A DNA stretch of 64,000 bases from Chlorophyllum brunneum (GCA_963576785.1 OY756145.1:1674001-1738000); one strand, 5' to 3'. Numbered from the stretch's first letter, positions 34,382 through 46,529 are shown. A program made the numbers and translations. The notes: generated by a model from the sequence alone, not told the origin.

Positions 34382-37264
34382 ATGGCAGACAACGAGTCGT
34401 CGACCTCAAATGCTACAAAGCTCTCGGATAACAAACATGATACCTTTCCAATATCGGATCCCTGGAGAGACGACAACCCTCCACAATCCAACCCTGACGA
34501 CCCTCAGCCAACTAGGCGTGAGCTCAAAACTCCGGATCCATCGCTCTTTGACCAGGCAATAACTGCCGGTATTCTTGATACTTCACAACAAGCAACAAGA
34601 GAGGAAACAAACGCCGTACCCGTTTCCAAGGATGTTCTAAGCGAGTTCGATCCCCTGGCAGAGAGTACTGAAGAGAAATTGGCTCGCGATGCCTGGGAAT
34701 CGGCCGAGTCCCACCCACCGCCACCTAGGACCTCATCACCATCCGCACCAGAACCCCCAGCGAAAGAGGACCCCCAACTGCCCAATGTCGCTGCGGCGCC
34801 TGGCACGGAACCAGATAATCTAGTAAATTCACCTACACCTTCATCTTTCCCTTCGTTAGCTGCCCTTGCACGAACATTTTCAATACCTTCGTTTTCACCG
34901 AAAACCCGACCGCAATCACTGGATGTGGCGAAACCGATAGCTTCACCCGCAACGCTGTCGTCATTTGCTGCACTACAAGAGCAACCTCCCCGGAGGTCGG
35001 AGGATGGGAAGTCTCCTATACCTAGTGGATCAAATACTCCTGCTGGGAGGAGAAGTGGGGCGTCAAGCCCCGCGGCTGGAGGCTACGCTTCCCCAGGCGG
35101 TGTTGGTAATGGAAACGGGAATAGACTTCCAGAGGGACAGTTTGATTTTCAGAGATTTCTGGATCAGATGAAGAGCAGGAATGCAGAGCCTGTGTCTAAG
35201 TATTTACGATCGTGCGTATATCAAGCTATGCTTATCTTCTCATTCAGCTCATCGCCGGTAGATTTTTGAGCAATTTCGCGAAACGGACATTTACTGTCAA
35301 CGACCAGATTAAGCTTATCAATGACTTCCTCACCGTGAGTCTAACATATCAGATCAAATGTCATTTCTGACTGGGAAGAGTAATAGTTTATCTCGGGCCA
35401 AATGCGAAATTGCGAGATCTGGAAGAGTGCTTCAGATGCGGAATTTGATAACGCTATGGAAGGAATGGAAAAGCTCGTTATGAACCGACTTTATGACTTG
35501 TGTGTCCTTCCCCTACCTTTCCTTCATCTCTCGTATTCCTTATGACATCTCCCAGCACATTTACACCTCAAGTTGCACAGGCAGTCCCGCCACGACCTAT
35601 AACGACCGATGACCTGGAGCGGGATCGTGTCTTGTCACAACGAATAGCGCTCTTCGGGTGGTTGGAAGAGAAGCATCTAGATATTCCTGAAGGGGAAGGT
35701 AGCAAAGGATTCATGATGTTCGCCCAGCAAGGTCAGACAAGCACCTAAGCACCCCTACATGCTGAAAGTTGTGATGTGGCAGAACTCCTCAAGATCAATC
35801 ACTATAAGGCTCCTCGTGACAAACTCATCTGCATCCTGAACTGTTGCAAGGTCATCTTCGGTCCGCCGCTCCTTCAATGTCTATTGTGATAAATAGTGGC
35901 AAAACTGGACTCATGTAGTTCATTTTTTCTTGTTTTGTCCCTCTAGGTTTATTACGACACTTGAAGAAAGAAGAAGGAGCAGACTCTTTCGTCCCGATAT
36001 TAATCTTCGTCGTGCTGAAAGCGAACCCAGAGCATCTGTTATCGAATGTCGAGTACGTAGACCTCCTTTCCCTTGGCTTCGTCGCTTCACTGACTTTTGT
36101 TAGGTTCATCAGCCGTTTCAGGAACCCTACCAAGTTACAGAGCGAAGCGGGGTATTATCTCTCGAGCCTTGTGAGAAGCTCTCATGGTTGTTACCTACCC
36201 GGATGTCACTGACTAGGGTAAATTGTCATAGATGGGTGCAGTATCATTCATTGAGACAATGGACCACACGTCGCTTTCCCGCATCACACAGGAAGAATTT
36301 GAGCAGTGAGTACCCTGTGTTCCATCGAACCCTGACTAATTCCTCGGTCTACAGGAACGTGGAAGAAGCTATTCAGAATCTTCCTCCGTCAGAACCCCAA
36401 TCGCCTGATGATCCCAAAGCGCGTGCTATAACTCGAACACAGCTTGAACTTGGGAAATCGCCACATGCAGGGGAAGAATCAGCTCAGCCTCTTTCAATCA
36501 GTACGCCTGTACAAGTTCTTTCTGAGGACGCCAAGCGTCTCTTACAGAAAACCGGAGATGCGGTATCCAAACCCCTTAACGCTATCGGTCGAATATTCAC
36601 TGAGGCGTTGGATGGGGCCGAGAACAAGCTGTCGTACCTCCCAGGCCCGTTTGCACCTTTTGAGCTCGGGAGGGAGCAGAGAGAGGGAATGGGACCTGAT
36701 GGTCAGTTCAAGCAGCAGAGACCAGCTTTAGGTACTGGCCCGCCGCAGACACCAATGAATGCTGGTTATAACGGTTTGATACCTGTCCAAACGCCATATA
36801 AGCCGAGAGTTAGGAGAGGACCGTCACCGTCGCTACAGGTAACTGGGACACCACCAGCTGGATCTATTGGCTCATACGGTGGCCCCGAAGACACGCCTTC
36901 AAGAAGGACGATTACAGGACCTTACACAAATCAAGGACTAGCCATGGGACCTTCTCAACCTCTCCACCATGCCCACTCACAATCCTTCCCCTCCCCTAAT
37001 AACCAAACGGTATTACTTCCACCTCGTGTGCAATCTCTTGTTGGAAGCGATATCTCACGGACGCCAACTCCCAATTTGGATTTTGCGGGTGTACAGGCAG
37101 AGATTGATACAGCGCACGAACAGGCTGCGAAGGCTGCAAGGGATACGTTGAGGCAGATTTTCCCGAGCGTTGATAGGGAAGTTGTAGACTGGGTATTGGA
37201 GGCAAAGGGGGGTGATTTGGGAAAGAGTATCGAGGCGCTCCTGGAGATGAGTAGTGGGACGTGA
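34382..37264 (+). CDS. VPS9: VPS9-domain Rab5-type guanine nucleotide exchange factor with CUE domain
   Basis: Activates Rab5/Vps21-type GTPases on endosomes and binds ubiquitin, steering cargo to the vacuole. The N-terminal 230 residues are Pro/Ser-rich and disordered. A helical stretch follows (GQFDFQRFLDQMKSR, then VSKYLRSFLSNFAKR across an intron). The VPS9 core is spread over short exons: RVLSQRIALFGWLEEKHLD, then ELLKINHYKAPRDKL, ICILNCCKVIFG, FVPILIFVVLKANPEHLLSN, YINRFRNPTKL and AGYYLSSLMGAVSFIE. Near the C-terminus, AKAARDTLRQIFPSVD and VVDWVLEAKGGDLGKSIEAL form a CUE-type ubiquitin-binding helix bundle, as in yeast Vps9. Length is about 800 residues. The ATG at 34382 (MADNESS) is preferred; an in-frame ATG at 34247 would add 45 residues. 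It lies directly upstream of the SUR7/PalI-like array. Confidence 0.9.
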
Positions 37265-37599
37265 GCTTGAGTGGATGTGTGGGATGGAGAGCATCTGATG
37301 TAGATAGGTGAGCTGCCGGACTTGGCCCGTCTTTCGACATTGGTTGACGAGGTTCGCTATGGTTAACAGAGTTGTGTGGAGTTAATTCTGAACTAAAAAA
37401 ATAAAACTCATCGACAGAACTCTGCAGGGAAATGTGACTTCACTAATATGCGTGTCGTTTGCCAGGATCCTATTCTCTCAGTCAAGGTGTTCGTAAGGTG
37501 GTTGTTGCAACATAGCCTCAAGGCCTGTGAAAGCCAACAAGCTCTTCTGATCTTAATAGCATACCTGCTTGGGACAACGGCTTAGTTTTCCTCTATACT

Positions 37600-37605
37600 T
37601 ATAAA
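37600..37605 (+). promoter_or_regulatory. TATA box of the first SUR7/PalI-like copy
   Basis: TATAAA lies 42 bases before the ATG at 37647. Its presence makes the earlier in-frame ATG at 37605 unlikely as a start, since that codon begins within the element. Confidence 0.4.
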
Positions 37606-37646
37606 TGCGACCCTTGACTCCTGCTATTCTTGTATCTCGCTTCTCG

Positions 37647-38763
37647 ATGGTAAAGATCAATACTCCAGGCCACCTGGTCGCCATTGCCTCCTTCACCGGA
37701 CTGGCATCAATACTCCTCATCCTCTCAACGTTTTCTGTCCATCAAAAGATTGTATCTGTTTCGCATTGGGGAATTTGCGGACGGGACGATACGACATGTC
37801 AAGTTCGGGGTATTTGGGTGTTGTCTTGTTCCTGTTGGAGAGTAAGTACCGTCTCCATTTAATGGGTTGATATGCGATGACTTAAGTTGGTGGTCTTGGG
37901 AAAAAATAATGACAGCGTCGGCTTGAACATAGGCTGCTCGAAGCATATGTTAGGGTGGAAACTCGGGGAGGATGTTTTGGGACTGTTGTGGGTCGCGGTG
38001 CGAAAAGGTGTTTCCATTATTTTGACGGTTTTATATCGGGAAGGCTCCAGACGGTTTACGGGATGGTCTATCCGAATCAATGTCTTCTGTGTTGGCAGTT
38101 TATCCTGTACGTAGGAGCTTCCGCCCAGCAATGTATGCGGTGACTGAAATCAACGTAACACATCCTCCAGCCACAGCTTTCCCACCTACTACCCCTCCCA
38201 TAACACTCGTTATGTATAATCGTGAACTACCAGCTAACTTTGTCAGGATCCAGGTCGTCACTATTTACGTGTTGGCCTTTGTTGCGCTGGGGCACACGTC
38301 TATGGCATTCTTTGCTGATATTGTCACCATATTCGAGATAAAAGGAGTGGTGGGATCACTACGTAAGCAGAATGGGAGCCTAACCTTTGATTGCGGAGAT
38401 GTGGTATGTTTGATTCAAGATTAATCGACTTGAGTTGACCATTGGCTTGCTGCACAGATTTTTGCAGACGTAGTAGCTTGGTGTGTCTCCATATTTACAC
38501 AACTGCACACCCATATACTGTTGCAGAAGAATAGGAAAACTCAGGTGCATCGTTACCTCACAAAGTTTCCACTTACGGATGCTCAGTGTTACACTCAGTC
38601 TTCGGGTGGACATGCGCCCGATAGTGTCACTTCGGAGGAGGTTCATGAGACTCCTTCCATTGCAGTGCCGCGTCACTCTGCCGATACCCAACTCTTCATG
38701 ATGCACCACCGTGAATTGGATCCTGTGAAGGTGCCTAACCATCATAGATGGACCGGTGGGTAG
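37647..38763 (+). pseudogene. SUR7/PalI-like membrane protein, copy A (frameshifted)
   Basis: First of four tandem relatives of the SUR7/PalI family, four-helix cortical or pH-sensing membrane proteins. Exon 1 begins MVKINTPGHLVAIASFTGL and runs to LILSTFSV in the same layout as copy B. At about 37740 the frame breaks: homology continues as IKRLYLFRIGEFADG and VKFGVFGCC only in another frame, with no possible splice site between. Further exons remain alignable: CSKHMLGWKLGEDVLGLLW, APDGLRDGLSES, VTIYVLAFVALGHTSMAFF and FDCGDV. A divergent tail ends in HHRWTGG. The rest is well kept, so this is either a recent pseudogene or a sequencing indel. No PPxY motif is seen in its tail. Confidence 0.65.
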
Positions 38764-39190
38764 TAGGCCGGATAAATAATTCCTTCTGTATTTCTTTGAT
38801 GACATCTGAGTAGCCGGGCTTCACCGGAAGGTATTCGACAAAGGTCAGGATCCTTGTGGTCTAGTGTGTTAAGATATGGAAGTGTGATATGGTATGTATG
38901 CCTTACACTTAAACTCAGGGCCAACGACTCACCAGCGGGATACATCTACTCTCATAGTCGTCTAACAGCAACCTTGGGTCAACACAGCTCTTGTGAGAGC
39001 GGCAGGCTGTGTAGGGCGATGTACCTCAACCTAGAACCCGTCCTCAGGCCTCAGGGATGACCTGATGCCTTACATCCTTTACCTGAAACTGTATTAAGGG
39101 GGGAGTCTAGGCAACAGGCTTTGCTCGGCTTTCTTTCTTTCCTCCTCTCTCTTCTCTTTTCCTGATTTTCGCTGTTTGGGCGCCAGAGTA

Positions 39191-40430
39191 ATGGCCGGTG
39201 TCAGTAAACCGAATTATTTAGTGACGATTGCATTCTTCATGGCAGTTGCGACTCTTTGTCTGCTCCTTTCAACGCTTTCCGTCCCCTTTGACAAGTCGCT
39301 ACACGTATTCCGTCTGAGTGCTTGGTCCGGTGGGACAATGCGGTATGTAGATTTTGGGGTGTTCGGGTATTGTCCTGTGCTTCTCGACGAGTCAGCCTTT
39401 CCTGTACGTGTTATTTCATACTCTAACCTTTGTATTCCATGTTGGATAGGGAGAGAGGCCATGGGGATAACCCATTCACGATGTATCACTGCTCGAAGAG
39501 TACGCTTGGATGGGAGATTGGGAAGGATGTCGTGGATTTATTGTGGGTCTGGCTGAACCAACTCTACCGTCTTCATTTGGTCTAAGAAGCACGACTTATC
39601 TAGGATGGCTCCAGACATTCTTGCAAGTGGTCTCCCGAAATCATGGACAATCATACTCATCCTTTATCCTATAGGTAGGTACCTTCCCAGCTTCTATGGC
39701 TCGATGAAGGGCTAATAAACAGCGGTCTCCAGCAACTACTGTTGCATTCCTTGCATTTCTCGTGGTTCTCGCTGTCTACTGCATTCAAACCATTACCGGG
39801 GGCGCAACCCGCGGGCCACCTGTATACCCTGGCCAGCTCAGGCTTTTATTTTCTTTCATCCAACTTGCATTATCGTGTACACTTGCGGCACTGTTCGGCC
39901 ATATCAGCATTTTGGCCAGAATGAGGGAGCGTGTGAATTCGCTCCATTGGGCGAATTGGAGCCTGGAGGTTAACTGGGGTAACGTCGTACGCATTTTTAT
40001 AGTTTCCTTGGCGTTCTGATATTCATGAGGGTGGGGATGGTATTTAGATCTTTGTGAACATACTCGCCTGTATTCTCCTGTGTTCGGCATTGGTATATAC
40101 CCACAAGTTGAGGAAGGGTGGCGTGGATTCATCGGTATGTATTCTACTCCAAGTTCATCGAACTCTTTAGACGCATCACTCATTACCCTCCTGTAGCTCA
40201 CACCGACGCACGACCCCGAGATTGGTTTAATACAGGGCTATGAGATGGACTTAGTAGCTCCCGCTTATAAAGTCTCCACGTCTGAGGGGCTTATTGACGT
40301 TGCGCACACCGAACCGCCCCCAAGTTACACCGTTGCTGTACAAAACCGTATGGCTGCAGCAGGTTCTTCGCATCCAGTGCCTTTCGTCACCAACAGTGAT
40401 GGCCCTAGGAGTAACGTTAGTTCAGGATGA
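39191..40430 (+). CDS. SUR7/PalI-like four-helix membrane protein, copy B
   Basis: Probably sits in the plasma membrane or cell cortex, like Sur7, or takes part in ambient-pH sensing, like PalI/Rim9. Helix 1 is in PNYLVTIAFFMAVATLCLLL. The extracellular loop carries VDFGVFGYCPV and HCSKSTLGWEIGKDV, the family's Gly-Tyr-Cys and Cys-Ser blocks, joined across an intron. Helices 2 to 4 are in SWTIILILYPIATVAFLAFL, LFSFIQLALSCTLAALFG and FVNILACILLCSALVYTH. The cytosolic tail contains EPPPSYTVAV, a PPxY motif of the kind bound by WW-domain ubiquitin ligases such as Rsp5. The start at 39191 follows a strong CT-rich tract (about 39130-39170), typical of fungal promoters. About 320 residues, with no interruption seen. 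Role inferred from family only. Confidence 0.75.
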
Positions 40431-40639
40431 GGTCATTTGAGAATTTGGGGAGCGCACAAGTAGCTACACCAAGACCAACGTATTACTACACGACGAATGA
40501 TCGATGATTAATGAATTAATGATGATTAATATATTGATACTCCAGCATCTTCGCAGACCGTGGCAAGCAAGAAATGATCCGATGAGAAATTCAGGGGCAC
40601 CTCGTACCCGACAAAGGTAAAAACACGGGACACTGGTTC

Positions 40640-41571
40640 GCAAAACACCCCGATTGCACCACACCCGCACTGGGACGGGAGATTGGGAAGGACCTCGCGG
40701 AAGTGTGGGCTCGTCGTGCTGGTATATCTGTTTCAGTCCCCACGACAAAAACTTCAGTCAGGCGCCATCTTCTCTACAAGATACTCTTCCAAAATCCCTG
40801 AGCTCTCCTCTCGTGCTGAAAGGTATCAACGGGGTGGTGTTGTAAGGATTTCTCTCTTTTTCCCTTCTTATGCTCTGCTTACCGAATATTGAGATCTGGT
40901 TAGACGGAGTGTCCTGGGTTCTCCTACTTGTTGGGTTTGTTGTAACAATACGGCTATTGAAAACGCAAACGCTGGGATCTGTCGTCCCCCGATCCCGCCC
41001 CAATCACTACTCTTGACTAGTTTCTACCAAGGTCATGGCAAGTTCTCAGAATGAAACGTCCCCCGTAGAAGTTTATGAAATCCTCATTCCAATACCTCGC
41101 TCACAAACGCAGCTTCACGTAAATTCTGGACACAATACACTTCGACCTTCGCCTACAACCTCACTGTGGTCTTCTGATCCTCCTGAGTGTCTGAATAACG
41201 ACACTCCGCCAAGCTACGCTGTTGCAATAATAAACGATACTACCACGATGCTACTCAGGTACCCCCTTCACCGATGGTGGCGCCCCTTTTTGAAGACCTC
41301 CCCGATTCGGAGCAACCGTCAGTCGTGGATTCTAGAGTCCATCAGGTGGGTTCTGTTCACCAGCGTAATGCCATTTTATGATCGTGATAAACATTGGATG
41401 AACGAATCATACCAGGCATGTAATTATTATTTGAGGACTCGTGGCCATGATCAAACTGACCGTTTTCGGCTCTTGCCGTTGCAGTACCGAAATATGATTA
41501 TCTCTGAAATGACGACCGTTGGACGCGTGGAATCCTCCCACCTCCGAAATCAATGGAAGCACTCAGGCTGA
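40640..41571 (+). pseudogene. SUR7/PalI-like copy C, gutted remnant
   Basis: Fragments align in order with copy B, but key parts are gone. About 40640-40710 matches the Cys-loop exon (PALGREIGKDLAEVW against copy B's TLGWEIGKDVVDLLW). About 40760-40830 matches the next exon (APSSLQDTLPKS against APDILASGLPKS). About 40900-41000 matches helix 4 (DGVSWVLLLVGFVVTIRLL). The tail from about 41035 keeps NNDTPPSYAVAI, so the PPxY motif survives. The first-helix exon and the exons for helices 2 and 3 are absent. The tail frame stays open for 178 codons to 41571, but its far end has no counterpart in copy B. Most likely a deletion-derived pseudogene. Confidence 0.6.
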
Positions 41572-41764
41572 GTTCTCTATTTTCAGGTACGAGGGCGAAC
41601 GCCCTTCATCTAACCTTAGACTCAGGTCCAGATGCATCATGTCTCTGTGCTGTGTATAGCCTCGCCCCCCGCCGTAAAACCTGAGCAACCACGAGCGGCT
41701 AACACAACCTTCCATATTACTACCACCACCGCCACCAACGTAGAGTCCAATTCTCGCACTCGCA

Positions 41765-42956
41765 ATGGTATCTGCGGCGATTATGAAGCTGAAGACGGAT
41801 GGGTACCCCCTTGCGATCACTATGATGTTTCTGGCTACGGCATTATTGACGCTTCTAGCGGCTTCTCTCTCTGTCCCTCTGTTGCAGGCAACTCAGATTT
41901 TCAGACTAAAGGCCGATGTGGGAGGAATGTTTCGTTCTGTAGATTTCGGGATCTGGGGATACTGTCTGAACTCCGTTGAGAGGTGCGCTTTGGCCATACA
42001 GTACTTATTCGGTTGCCGCACAATCCCCTAATCCACGGTTTTTCACTTGGGAGGATAGCCAGGGTTCAATCACCAAATTACCATCTTCCCAATGCAGCAG
42101 GAGGGCAGTGGGTTGGATCATTGGGTCCGATATCAAAGACTTCTTGTGAATAGTTCCCCACTGGCATACGACACTGATAACATAATAACCCTCTTTTGTT
42201 AGGCAAATATCAAAAAACGGACCTACTCCGCTGACAAGAGTTGAGACGTCTATGCTGGTGATGTATCCCACATGTTAAATCAATTCCTCCTGTGTACCGG
42301 CATATCCTGATGCTACAACAGCGGCTGTACTCATATTCCTTGACTTTATCATCTCAGCCGCTGTATATATTGCAGGGAAGGTCAAGGCTAGGACATCGAT
42401 GCAACCGGCGCAATACCCTAGACACCTCAGAACGATGTATTTTCTCAACTGCTTTGCCGTGTTCACCACATTCTTTGTTCTCCTTGTTCACATCGAGCTT
42501 GTGGTTTCCGTGAAGAAAGCCATAAACCCAAATGCTGGTGGTAATCCAACTTTACGATTGGAATGGGGCAATATAGTAAGTTGAATCAACCTCTCATATG
42601 GAGACAGGCGTATTTATCCTATTACAAACTCACAGACATGGCTCTCTGTCTCAGCTCTTTTAACCCTGCTTGGTAATGTAATTATCATCCGGAGTATCAG
42701 AATCGCAAAGGAAAGAAAAACTTCCCAGGTTCGTTGTGCCCTTGAGTACCGTGGATTACATTGTTTTGTTCACGATAAATTGTTCCAGCTCTCTCAGATA
42801 CAACTGCCCACGATACCGTCAGTAGAGAAGCTTTCGACGACAGCTGTGGGAGAGGAGCATGTAATGGTGCCCACGAGCGTACAGATGAACTCTAACTCGT
42901 TTCTTGGCTTTGATAGTCGTCTTGCAAAGCACGAAGCACAAAATCCCTGGAGTTAA
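41765..42956 (+). CDS. SUR7/PalI-like four-helix membrane protein, copy D
   Basis: Fourth and most diverged member of the array. The start MVSAAIMKLKTDGYPLAI leads into helix 1 (TMMFLATALLTLLAASL). The loop gives VDFGIWGYC, then, after an intron, SQCSRRAVGWIIGSDI. The next exon holds PTPLTRVETSMLVMYP, then helix 2 (AAVLIFLDFIISAAVYIAG), helix 3 (FAVFTTFFVLLVHIELVVSV) and helix 4 after an intron (LSVSALLTLLGNVIIIRSI). The tail lacks the PPxY seen in copies B and C and ends in HEAQNPWS. Five introns fit the same positions as in copy B. About 305 residues, apparently intact. A different Cys-loop and tail suggest it binds or signals differently from copy B. Confidence 0.7.
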
Positions 42957-43440
42957 ACCCGATTCCAAAGTGTATTCAGCAAAATACTGATCCCGTTGGA
43001 TGCTGTAGATACGCACATACCTCTTTAGAATGTATAGTACTTGGGTTAATAAGTGGTGGATCTTGATCCGAAGGTTTAAAATACCATATTTAGAACAGGT
43101 CCTCGAAGCCGCTTGGTGCGGAGCTAGCAACTGGTACTCACCCACTGGAGCCACTAAAGGGCGGCTCAAGAAGGCGCAAACTATATATACCGCAGGATCA
43201 ATCGCCTAACTCCCAGGAAGTCTGCCGGACCCGGATGGATGAAGATGACGCGGTCAATGGGCGAAATTGGCAGCGTCAGTCTACGTGTACATCCGGCAAA
43301 GACCTAGCTCAATGACTCAGTCCCTTTACTTCCTGTGCTTATCGAAATTGTCCGGGACGTGCGTACACGCGGATGAAATATACTCGGCCCCGGGGTTTAC
43401 CTCGACAATGGTGCTAGGGTGGGATCTCGAATCGAAAGCA

Positions 43441-43447
43441 TATATAT
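43441..43447 (+). promoter_or_regulatory. TATA-like element of the dehydrogenase gene
   Basis: TATATAT lies 88 bases before the ATG at 43535. A similar TATATA occurs further up at about 43182. Core-promoter role inferred from position. Confidence 0.35.
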
Positions 43448-43534
43448 GTGCCAGATACTCCCGAAAACTCGCTCAACACTCGATTTTCCCCTCATACTTC
43501 TCGGTTCTAGTTCTCCTCTTTCTCAACCGCAATA

Positions 43535-44839
43535 ATGACAAAGAAAGGTTTCTTGAGCTTCGTCTGCGATCAATACCGTAAAATACCTGCGGTAATCAAG
43601 GTCGATTTGCAGAGCAAGACTGTCCTTGTCGTTGGTGCTAATACTGGCCTTGGCTTTGAAGCTGTTCAGCACCTTGCGCAAATGGGTGCCGGAAGGCTGA
43701 TACTCGCTTGCCGCAACAAAGAGAAAGGCGAAGCAGCTATTCAACGTAGTCCCCTTGCTTATCTGTCGTGAACCTGTTGCTGACATGCGCCATTATGATT
43801 CCAGGTCTCAAGGAGTCAACTGGGTACTCTAGGGCTGAGCTTTGGCTAGTCGACCTCTCCGAATTTTCGTCCGTGAGCGCATTCACGGATCGGGCCCTGA
43901 AGGACCTGGAGAGGTTGGACATCTTGCTGTTAAATGCCGCCGTTACCCCTAGCGTGGATCGACGGCACACTGCAACCAAGGACGGCTGGGAGACAACGTA
44001 GGTAACTTTACTTATGTGCAACAGATCTGTGATGCTGATTACTATCTAGACTCCAAGTGAACGACCTTTCACCTTCGCTTCTCGCATTTCTCTTGCTACC
44101 CTGTATGCTTGAAACGGCCAAGCGGTTCAACACTGCTCCAAGGCTTGTCATCGTATCAAGTGAAGTTCACTTCTGGACAACATTGGAAGACAAGTTGTTT
44201 GAAAGCTCCAATGCAATCGAACTTCTGGGCAGCCAGGAGTACTGTACACCTAGGTGGGTCGAGCAAATAGGCATTCAGCAGAGCTGTGACTGACCCCGCA
44301 TTAAGAATTATGAAATCGCGCTACGAGGATTCCAAACGTGAGTCGCTTTTCACAGACACACGCACGGCAACCTTTCCTTACGTTTGCGTGCTAGTCCTCA
44401 ACGTGTTTTTCACCCGTGCTCTCAACAATCACTTGAAGAACCAAGATGTAATCGTAAATTCCGTCAATCCTGGCTTCTGCTATTCTGAGCTTCGCCGAAA
44501 CATGGGCGGTGTAGCTATGTGGGCACTCGAGACTCTCCTAGCGCGACCAGCAGAGGCAGGTAGTCGACAACTGGTCTGGGCTGCCACTGGCGTTCCAAAA
44601 GGAGAATCCTTGAATGCGCTCAAGGGCGCATATATCAACCAGACCAGCATTCAAGAACCTGCAGACATACTCCTTGGTGAAGAGGGCAAGAAGAGAGAGG
44701 ATAAACTATGGGTATGTCATACTACGTATTTTTCCGAGGGAATCCGGATTGATCTTTGGGCAATTAGACCGACCTTATCTCCGTTCTTGAAAGGGTGGAC
44801 TCGCGAGTGAAAGAAACAGTGTCACAGTATCTTGCCTAG
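43535..44839 (+). CDS. Short-chain dehydrogenase/reductase, retinol-dehydrogenase-like (intact copy)
   Basis: An NAD(P)-dependent oxidoreductase of the classical/extended SDR superfamily; substrate unknown. After MTKKGFLSFVCDQYRK, the cofactor motif reads VVGANTGLGFE (TGxxxGxG type), followed by LACRNKEKGE, a basic pattern that usually favours NADPH. LDILLLNAAV replaces the common NNAG. VIVSSEVHFW supplies the catalytic Ser block, and RYEDSK is the catalytic YxxxK, split from the next exon by an intron. VNSVNPGFCYSELRR is the family's PG motif. The last exon, beginning at about 44770, gives TDLISVLERVDSRVKE and ends QYLA. Five short introns are needed, with phases that fit. About 335 residues. 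Two decayed relatives lie at 45.3 and 58-59 kb. Confidence 0.88.
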
Positions 44840-45345
44840 GACTTGACTCCGGATTGATTTTGTGTACATTTGCTTAACTTACTCCATATATGTTACTAGT
44901 ACTCTGTATCTTCTACGCACCTCTAGTCTCTTTCTGCACTGTGTGAGGTTTTGGGATGATATCACGCTTCTCAGTGTATGACACATACTATATTTTTACC
45001 GGATACATTACCAGGAGTCGGGATCGACTGGTCCGGTTTGTCAACCCCCAAGAACCAGTAAAATCCAACTGTTACGGCAAGTGGACGCGTAAGACCTTTT
45101 AGCCCGAAACTAGAGACACTCAAAGGTTTCTGAACAATACACTCATGCAGTCGACAACATGTCCCCAGGTCCCGCTCAGGTACGACAAGCAGTCGCCTAG
45201 GTGCTCGTGCGGCTGCAGGCATATATGCTCCGCATCTGAATCAACCAATATCTCTTTCTCATCCGGGATTAAGGACGCTCATCCAGGATGGCCAAGAAAG
45301 CACTTTGCTAGAATCGTGTATGACTAGTTCTGTACTGTCCCACCC

Positions 45346-46479
45346 ATGGTCAAAGTTGACCTGAAGGGCAAAGTTATTGTCATCGCCGGCGCCGGTACGG
45401 GCCCAGGTTTTGAATCCACCAAACATTTGACGTCAAGTCATTTTGGCATGTATGTAGAAGCATCGATGCTGCATCTATGCCCCGCGCGAGCTGGGTTTAC
45501 GAAGCTACCTCCGACAGCCACGAGACAGCGTAGGTACACTTTCACTTTTTATCATGTTATCGGGTCCGTTTCGTTCTACAACGGCACAGATCAATGTCCT
45601 CTCTCTGTCTCTACCTGCATTCATTCTATTTCCAAGAAATGCTCGGAACTCCGAATAGGCACTATGCAACACCTCGAACTGTCGTTGGTGAGTTTGCATT
45701 TCTGACACAGATGTTTCGGGAGTCAGGACAGGGTCATGAATGCACCCAAACGTTTTTCTCGGTGGTCAACGGTTCCGCGCGACTGCGTGAGTGTCTACTG
45801 CGCATATTTATTCCGGAGCATTATTGAAAAATGAGATTAACAGGAAATCGCGACGTCAGTGCAAGGACACTAAACGTAACCTCATCACTTGTAAGTTAAC
45901 TGACATTCTACAACATCTTCTGTGGAAGGGACTCGAAAACGGGCGACGATGATGGGATTGGGGCGTTAACGAGCGAGGTACAAATAACTAAACTATTTAT
46001 ACTGACAGAACAATAAAAGAAAATTAAAACTCAGATTGTGGACAATTAAGAGTTTGATATTCCAACATCTTCCTCGTCCATGCACTAAACAAGCATATCA
46101 AGAACCGCCCCGTTCTTGTAAGTACTGTCAATCCAGGATTCTGCTGCTCTGAACTTCTACGAGACATAAGGGCTCCCAATTTTTACACGAAGCACGGAGG
46201 AAGGAGGTCGGCAGTTCGCAGTTCGTGTGCTCTGCTATTAGTGGTGAAGCCGAGTTGGAGGACCTTCAAGGAGAACACATCAACTTGGCTAAGGTTGATG
46301 ATCCCTCGGATTATGTGCTCGGGGAGGACGGGGAAACGGGGAGGTTAAGCTATGGGCATGTTCTCCTTCGCTTCTACCAGTAACTCGAGTATATGTTGAC
46401 CATTCCCTAGAGCCACCTCAAGATTCTGGAAAACGTCGAGCCAGGAGTGAAAGACACTGTAAAGGAATATCTGGAATAG
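45346..46479 (+). pseudogene. Decayed short-chain dehydrogenase copy
   Basis: Begins MVKVDLKGKVIVIAGAGTGP, a clear counterpart of the cofactor-binding start of the gene at 43535, but with the glycine motif changed to GAGTGPG. After the first 35 codons the homology stops. The middle, including the Ser and YxxxK catalytic blocks, cannot be found. It reappears near 46085-46150 as HALNKHIKNRPVL and STVNPGFCCSELLRDI in broken frames, and ends at 46430-46479 with HLKILENVEPGVKDTV and a stop. Only 50 bases separate it from the 3' end of PAN6. Too diverged to be a recent copy of the intact gene. Confidence 0.65.
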
Positions 46480-46529
46480 AGTTATTCTTCGGCCCACCAC
46501 ACATGGCTCTGCGTGCTATCGGGAATTAA

